A stretch of 51,784 nt of DNA, taken from contig CAMCMZ010000018.1 in NCBI GenBank assembly GCA_945876185.1, forward strand, positions 1 through 51,784, read 5' to 3'. This stretch comes from Candidatus Kuenenia stuttgartensis (GTDB lineage Bacteria; Planctomycetota; UBA11346). Shown in pieces: positions 46,912 to 51,784 of the stretch. The notes under the pieces are model-generated. The model did no database searches, was not told the origin of the DNA, and was given only the letters and a program-made list of their open reading frames with translations. The translations under genes and the position numbers were made by a program. The stretch's first letter is position 1; the number at the start of each line of letters is the position of its first letter.

Positions 46912-47544
46912 ATGCACTGGTACGAAGCGGATGTGATGACGGTGGAACGCAGGCTGTCCGGTGACGGAGCGGTGCCGGAGCAGGCGGTCGTCTTCTACGG
47001 CAGTTCCTCGATCCGATTGTGGCAGTCGTTGGCAACGGATTTCCCTGGCCATCCGGTGGTGAATGCGGGGTTCGGCGGGTCGACCCTGGTGGCGTGCGCG
47101 TGGTTCTATGAGCGGCTGGTGCTGCCGTTGGAACCAGCGCGGCTGGTGCTGTATGCCGGCGACAACGACCTGGGCGATGGCTGCGACCTGGATTCCTTCG
47201 CCAAGCGCCTGAACGACCTGCTCGACACCATCGATCATTTCCATCCCGGGATGCCCCTGGCGCTCTTGGCGATGAAGTCGTCGCCGGCGCGCGCGCACCT
47301 GGAAACCCGCATCACAGCGGCGAATGATCTCTGCTGCGGCCGGTTGCTTCGCCGCCACAAGTCAGGCGCGCCTTCGGCGTTCATTGACACCCGCACGCCG
47401 CTCCTGGATGCGGGGGCTCCAGACGCTGCCTGCTTCGCCGACGCCACCTGCTTCGCCGACGATGGCCTGCACCTGTCGCCCGAGGGCTACCGCCGCTGGG
47501 CCGCCGCGCTGACCGCCGCCAGCGCCGAGGTCTTCGGGCCATGA
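46912..47544 (+). CDS. SGNH/GDSL-family hydrolase
   Basis: 210 residues. Blocks of the SGNH fold are visible: FYGSSSIRLW with the likely nucleophile Ser32, the block II Gly in NAGFGGST, YAGDNDL (GxND type) for block III, and DDGLHLSPEGY carrying the catalytic Asp-x-x-His. This variant, with GSS instead of GDS, occurs in cytoplasmic or envelope esterases acting on acyl or acetyl groups. No signal peptide. GAGGA lies before the ATG. Its stop overlaps the next start (ATGA), so it is paired with an alpha/beta-fold esterase. Confidence 0.85.
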   Translation: MHWYEADVMTVERRLSGDGAVPEQAVVFYGSSSIRLWQSLATDFPGHPVVNAGFGGSTLVACAWFYERLVLPLEPARLVLYAGDNDLGDGCDLDSFAKRLNDLLDTIDHFHPGMPLALLAMKSSPARAHLETRITAANDLCCGRLLRRHKSGAPSAFIDTRTPLLDAGAPDAACFADATCFADDGLHLSPEGYRRWAAALTAASAEVFGP

Positions 47545-48269
47545 AGCGCAGCTACCACCGTTGGCCCAGCCGAAATCTGGGGCGCGACATGGAACTGCTG
47601 GTCTTCGGCCACGCCGGCGAACGCATACTGGTGTTCCCGACCCGCTGCGGCCGCTTCCACGACTACGAGGACTGGCGCCTGGTCGAGGCGTGGGGCAACC
47701 GCCTCGCCGCCGGTTCGGTGCAACTGTACTGCCTCGACAGCGTCGACGCCGAGAGCATCTACAACAACTGGTGTCGGCCCGCCGACCGCATCCACCGCCA
47801 TCTGCAATTCGAGCGGTACATCATGGAAGAGGTCGTGCCGTTCACCGTCGCGCACAACCCCGACAGCCGCCTGTCGCTGGCCGGATGCAGCCTGGGCGCG
47901 TGGCACGCAGTGAACCTCGCCTGCCGCCATCCCGGCATCTTCCACCGCGTCCTCGCCTTCAGCGGCCGCTACGACCTGACCCGCACCATCGGGCCGTACC
48001 GCGATCTGTTCGACGGCCACTACGACGACCACGTCTACTTCAACATGCCCAGCCACTACGTGCCGCCGATGTGGGAACACCGCACCCTCGACCCGCTGCG
48101 CCGGCTCGATCTCACCATCACCGTCGGCGAAACCGACATCTGCCACGACAACAATCGCGACTTCGTCGGCAGCCTGCAATACCACCAGATCCCGCACCGT
48201 TTCCACGTCTGGAGCGACGAGGCCCACCGCCCACGCTATTGGAGAAGAATGGTGGCGGAGTACGGCTGA
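47541..48269 (+). CDS. Esterase of the alpha/beta-hydrolase fold (PF00756-like)
   Basis: 242 residues. The opening pattern (YHRWPSRNLGRDMELLVFGHAGERILVFPT), with the YCLDSVDAESIYNNW strand, is typical of a widespread putative esterase family. The nucleophile elbow is GCSLGA with Ser117; likely acid and His are in ETDICHDNNR and HRFHVWSDEAH. The substrate is unknown. It overlaps the SGNH hydrolase by ATGA, which suggests two steps of one deacylation or detoxification job. Confidence 0.85.
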   Translation: MKRSYHRWPSRNLGRDMELLVFGHAGERILVFPTRCGRFHDYEDWRLVEAWGNRLAAGSVQLYCLDSVDAESIYNNWCRPADRIHRHLQFERYIMEEVVPFTVAHNPDSRLSLAGCSLGAWHAVNLACRHPGIFHRVLAFSGRYDLTRTIGPYRDLFDGHYDDHVYFNMPSHYVPPMWEHRTLDPLRRLDLTITVGETDICHDNNRDFVGSLQYHQIPHRFHVWSDEAHRPRYWRRMVAEYG

Positions 48270-48289
48270 ACGGGGGATCCTGAGAGAAC

Positions 48290-49315
48290 CTACGCCCAGG
48301 CGGGATCATTGAGAATGCGTCGGCGCAGCCCAGCGCGACCATCCGATGGCAGCCAGCTCGCATCGACGGCAGCCAGCGTCGCCTGCCGCACCTGGGCGCG
48401 CGTCCAGCCATGGCCGCCGCCGCGCGTCGCGGTGAGGGCGCGGAACTCGCCGGCGAGCGTGTTGCCGAACATGCCGGGATCGTCGGTGTTGACCGTCACT
48501 GCCACGCCAGCGTCGCAGAGGCGCGTGATCGGATGGTGGGCGAGGTCGCGCACCACGCCGGTGGCGAGGTTCGAGAGCGGGCAGACTTCCAGCGCGACGC
48601 CGCGTTCGATGAGCAAGCGCACCACCGCCGCATCGTCGATTGCGTGAATGCCGTGGCCGATGCGTTCGACGTGCAGGAGTTCCACCGCCGCGCGCACGCT
48701 CGCCGCACCATCGGCCTCGCCAGCATGAGCAGTGAGGTGCCAGCCGCGTTCGCGCGCGCGGGCGAAGACTTCGGTGAAAGCACGGGCGGGATGTTCGCGT
48801 TCGCTGCCGCCAAGGCCGATGCCGATGACGCCCTGGTCGCGTACGTCTTCCAACGCGTCCAGCGTGGCGAGCGCCCGGTCCGGGCCGAAGTCGCGCACCA
48901 GATCCGCGATCAGGTTGACCTCGACCTCTGGCACCCGTCGCAGGCCGGAGCGGATGGCGCAGGCGAGTTCGGCGACGCCGAGACCTTTCTCAGCGAAATC
49001 AGCGGGCGAGAAGAAAAGCTCCGCGTAGACGATATGGTGCGCCACGAACGAGCGTGCCACCGCAGAGGCCACGTCGGCGAAGTCGGCCGGGGTGCGCAGG
49101 AAGCGGTTCTTCCACACCCAGGTCTGGATGAAGTGGGCGAAGTCGTGGAAGCGGAAATGCGCGTCGAGGTCGGATCGCTTTCGCAAGGTCGGATCGCCGC
49201 CGTGGCGCTGGATGAGCTGCCAGAGGAAGTCGCGTGGGATCGCGCCTTCGAGGTGGCAGTGCAGTTCGACCTTGGGAATGCGGTCGAACCAGTCCGATTC
49301 AGCGTCGGTCGCCAT
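48290..49315 (-). CDS. add: Adenosine deaminase family protein
   Basis: 341 residues. Zinc and catalytic residues are in place: ELHCHLEGA with H19 and H21, HAGE near 195, the IGHG motif, and NTDDPGMF. It deaminates adenosine (or adenine in close relatives) to inosine (or hypoxanthine). The length and the GGSEREHPARAF segment favour the adenosine/adenine deaminase group rather than AMP deaminase. It is six bases from the metH stop on the same strand. Adenosine is released from S-adenosylhomocysteine, so the link with metH may be meaningful. Confidence 0.88.
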   Translation of the reverse strand: MATDAESDWFDRIPKVELHCHLEGAIPRDFLWQLIQRHGGDPTLRKRSDLDAHFRFHDFAHFIQTWVWKNRFLRTPADFADVASAVARSFVAHHIVYAELFFSPADFAEKGLGVAELACAIRSGLRRVPEVEVNLIADLVRDFGPDRALATLDALEDVRDQGVIGIGLGGSEREHPARAFTEVFARARERGWHLTAHAGEADGAASVRAAVELLHVERIGHGIHAIDDAAVVRLLIERGVALEVCPLSNLATGVVRDLAHHPITRLCDAGVAVTVNTDDPGMFGNTLAGEFRALTATRGGGHGWTRAQVRQATLAAVDASWLPSDGRAGLRRRILNDPAWA

Positions 49316-49321
49316 GCAGAG

Positions 49322-51784
49322 TCAGAGATTGAAGTAGGTGGCCGCTGGGTGATGGCAGATCAGGGCTGAGGTCGACTGCTCCGGGTGGAGTTGGAACTCA
49401 TCCGACAGATCGACGCCGATGTCCTGCCAGTGCAGCAGCGTCTGCAACTGGCGTTGATCTTCCAGGTTCGGGCAGGCGGGATAGCCGAAGGAATAGCGCG
49501 ATCCCTGATACCCCTGGGTGAACAGCTTGGCGAGGTCGGTCGCATCGTCGCCGGCGATGCCCAGCTGCTGCCGGATGCGCTTGTGCCAGTACTCCGCCAG
49601 GGCCTCGGTGATCTCGACGGAAAGACCGTAGAAGTACAGGTATTCCTGGTAGTTGTCGGCCTTGAACAGGCGCTGGCAGTGCTCCGACGCGATTGCGCCC
49701 ATGGTGACGCAGTGCAGCGCGATCACATCGCGTGCGCCCTGGGCCCAGGCACCGGCGGGGATCCAGCCGGCTTCGTCGCCGATCGCGTCGGCACCGATGG
49801 GCCGAAAGTAGTCGGCGATGCACAGGTGCTTGCTGTCCTTGCCTGCGGGATCCGCCATCTGGCGCGGCAGGTCGAAACGCGCGACTTCGCCGCCGTGGTC
49901 GGGGCTGAAGACGACGAGGTGGTTGCGCTCGGACGCGCACGGGAAGAAGCCATAGGCGACCGTCGGGGCGAGCATGCGTTCACGTGTGGCGGTTGCGAGC
50001 CAGCGCGTCAGCACCGGTTCGGCCTCGCGGGCGACGAGTTCCTGCCATTGCGCCTGGTTCAATTCCTGGCCCTGGCGGAAACCCCATTGGCCACGGAACA
50101 ACGCATTCTTGTTGATGTATTGGCCGATCGTCGGCAGGTCGAGTTCGTTCGCGCCGACCACGCGGCGGCCCCAGAAAGGCGGTTTAGGAATCCGCAGTGC
50201 GGCCGGCGTGTTCGACGGGATGTAGGCCCGACCGCGCTCGATCTTCTCGCGCAGCACCTCATAGGCGGTCTTCGTCTTCACCACCCGCGCGGCGCGGGTG
50301 GTCAGCGTGCGCTTGGCCGGCTCGACGTGGCCGCAGAGTTCGTCCATCAACTGCAAGCCTTCGAAGGCATCGGACGCATACCAGACCTGATGCGGCGGCG
50401 CGTCGGGTTTGGCCGTTGGCGATGCCACCTTGGGATACGCGGCGCGCAGATCATTTTCCACATAGGCGCGGTTGAGCGCCGCGCCGCCGAGGATGACCTG
50501 GTGGTTCAGCCCGCGTGCGGCCAGGTATTCCAGGTTCTCCTTCATCACCACCGTGGATTTCACCAGCAGTCCAGACATCCCGATGGCATTGGGGTTGTGC
50601 TTGGTGACGGCGGCCAGGATGTCCTCGATCGGCTGCTTGATGCCGAGGTTGATGACGCGGTAGCCGTTGTTGGTCAGGATGATGTCGACCAGGTTTTTGC
50701 CGATGTCGTGCACGTCGCCGCGCACGGTGGCGAGGACCATGGTGCCCTTGCCGCCGCCGTCGATTCGCTCCATCAAAGGTTCAAGGTGGCGCACCGCCGC
50801 CTTCATCGTCTCGGCAGATTGGAGGACGAACGGCAGCTGCATCTTGCCGGAACCAAACAGTTCGCCGACCACCTTCATGCCGGCGAGCAGGTGCTCGTTG
50901 ATGAGCGTCAGCGGCTTGAAGCCGGCCGCGATGGCGACGTCGAGGTCGGCCTCCATGCCGATCTTCTTGCCGTCGATGATGCGTTTTTGCAGGCGTTCGG
51001 TGATCGACAGCCCGGCATACGGATCGCTGCCGGTCGTCGCCGCCGCCTGCGCGCCGGTGAAATGGTTGACGAAGCGGAAGAGCGGATCCTTGGTCACGGA
51101 GGTATCAGCAGCGAACTCGCGCCGGTCGTGGATGAGGTCGCGCGCGAGCTGGAGCTCGTCGGCCGGGATGCGGTTGAGCGGGATGATCTTGGCCGCGTTC
51201 ATGATCGCCGAGGTCAATCCGCGTGCGACGGCCTCATCCAGGTATACGGAATTGAGCACCTGACGCGCGTAGGGCTTCACCCCGAAGCTGATGTTCGACA
51301 GGCCGAGGATGAACCCCGCATCAGGAAAGCGCGCCTTCACGGCGGCGATGCCGTCGAGCGTCCACAGGCCGAGCTTGCGCGTGTCCTCGTCGCCCTGGGT
51401 GATCGGGAAAGTCAGCAGGTCGAACAGAATCGACGATCCGGGCAGGCCGTGGACCTCGGTGATGCGGCGGTACATGCGCTCGGCGATGGCGAGCTTGCGC
51501 GCGGCGGTCTTCGCCATGCCGGCTTCGCGGTCCTCATCGATGGTCAGGGCCACCAGCGCCGCGCCGTACTGGGCGGCGAGCGCGCAGACGCGGTCGAATT
51601 TTTCTTCGCCATCTTCCAGATTGACGGAATTCAGGATCGCGCGCCCGCCCAGGCGTTTGAGCGCGATCTCCATCACGTCGACCTGGGTCGAGTCGACCAT
51701 GATCGGGATGCGCACGGCGGTGGCGAAGCGGCGCACCGCCTCGTCCATGTCGCGGCGTTCATCGCGGCCGGTCCAGGCCACGGA
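49322..51784 (-). CDS. metH: Cobalamin-dependent methionine synthase MetH, C-terminal part (runs off right edge)
   Basis: At least 820 residues; the N-terminal homocysteine domain lies beyond the window. What is here begins in the pterin/folate-binding barrel (IPIMVDSTQ, ILNSVNLEDGE), continues through the helical cap, the cobalamin-binding domain with DVHDIGKN (His ligand near base 50710) and the GLLVKSTV...GGAAL strands, and ends with the activation domain (SRYSFGYPACP near the C-terminus), where SAM is used to reactivate the cofactor. The enzyme remethylates homocysteine from methyl-tetrahydrofolate. Together with metK and sulfate import it points to B12-dependent methionine cycling. Confidence 0.95.
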   Translation of the reverse strand, partial: SVAWTGRDERRDMDEAVRRFATAVRIPIMVDSTQVDVMEIALKRLGGRAILNSVNLEDGEEKFDRVCALAAQYGAALVALTIDEDREAGMAKTAARKLAIAERMYRRITEVHGLPGSSILFDLLTFPITQGDEDTRKLGLWTLDGIAAVKARFPDAGFILGLSNISFGVKPYARQVLNSVYLDEAVARGLTSAIMNAAKIIPLNRIPADELQLARDLIHDRREFAADTSVTKDPLFRFVNHFTGAQAAATTGSDPYAGLSITERLQKRIIDGKKIGMEADLDVAIAAGFKPLTLINEHLLAGMKVVGELFGSGKMQLPFVLQSAETMKAAVRHLEPLMERIDGGGKGTMVLATVRGDVHDIGKNLVDIILTNNGYRVINLGIKQPIEDILAAVTKHNPNAIGMSGLLVKSTVVMKENLEYLAARGLNHQVILGGAALNRAYVENDLRAAYPKVASPTAKPDAPPHQVWYASDAFEGLQLMDELCGHVEPAKRTLTTRAARVVKTKTAYEVLREKIERGRAYIPSNTPAALRIPKPPFWGRRVVGANELDLPTIGQYINKNALFRGQWGFRQGQELNQAQWQELVAREAEPVLTRWLATATRERMLAPTVAYGFFPCASERNHLVVFSPDHGGEVARFDLPRQMADPAGKDSKHLCIADYFRPIGADAIGDEAGWIPAGAWAQGARDVIALHCVTMGAIASEHCQRLFKADNYQEYLYFYGLSVEITEALAEYWHKRIRQQLGIAGDDATDLAKLFTQGYQGSRYSFGYPACPNLEDQRQLQTLLHWQDIGVDLSDEFQLHPEQSTSALICHHPAATYFNL

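Overview
The window is a GC-rich stretch of a diderm bacterial chromosome with about 38 protein genes, no rRNA or tRNA that I can recognise, and no CRISPR array. A complete BamA gene shows an outer membrane. Two Hanks-type kinases carrying zinc ribbons and a C-terminal propeller, a membrane zinc-ribbon protein, and the general gene style suggest Planctomycetota or a neighbouring PVC lineage. That placement is inference from protein style only. Genes are packed into runs with 4-base ATGA or GTGA stop/start overlaps.

Layout. 1-4058: remnant of a winged-helix regulator, a small doubtful gene and a large hsdR (type I restriction motor), joined by ATGA overlaps; hsdM and hsdS are not in the window. 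4185-8417 (minus): sulfate/thiosulfate importer sbp-cysT-cysW-cysA, with a strong intrinsic terminator between sbp and cysT. 9208-14067: metK with a structured leader, maf, folE2, a NUDIX hydrolase with a repeat tail, and unknown genes. 14162-21687: a signalling cluster with a membrane zinc-ribbon protein, two Ser/Thr kinases and a propeller gene that continues the second kinase in frame across a TAG. 21745-25438: hisI, an rRNA methyltransferase, a scramblase-like protein and an MFS exporter. 25598-32387 (minus): a full aa3-type cytochrome oxidase operon with heme A synthesis and copper delivery genes. 33100-38850: bamA, a crotonase, an unusual long MDR dehydrogenase and a divergent PTS EIIA-like protein. 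38883-44247 (minus): a three-gene XPB helicase cassette. 44418-51784: aspS, a small lipoprotein, a REPIN-like palindrome, an SGNH hydrolase/esterase pair, adenosine deaminase, and the C-terminal part of metH running off the right edge.

The strongest candidate for something undescribed is the XPB cassette. All three overlapping genes carry the same recognisable module (a Q-[SA]-D-x-T-V strand, then an aromatic-R-L turn, then an L-P motif), so the helicase is flanked by two partners built around a copy of its own N-terminal domain. Other points worth attention are the in-frame amber codon between kinase and propeller, the roughly 190-base REPIN-like palindrome, and an extra membrane block of about 85 residues in CysW.

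The sulfur genes (sulfate uptake, metK, metH) and the respiratory operon suggest an aerobic, free-living organism, but no regulator for either set can be seen here.
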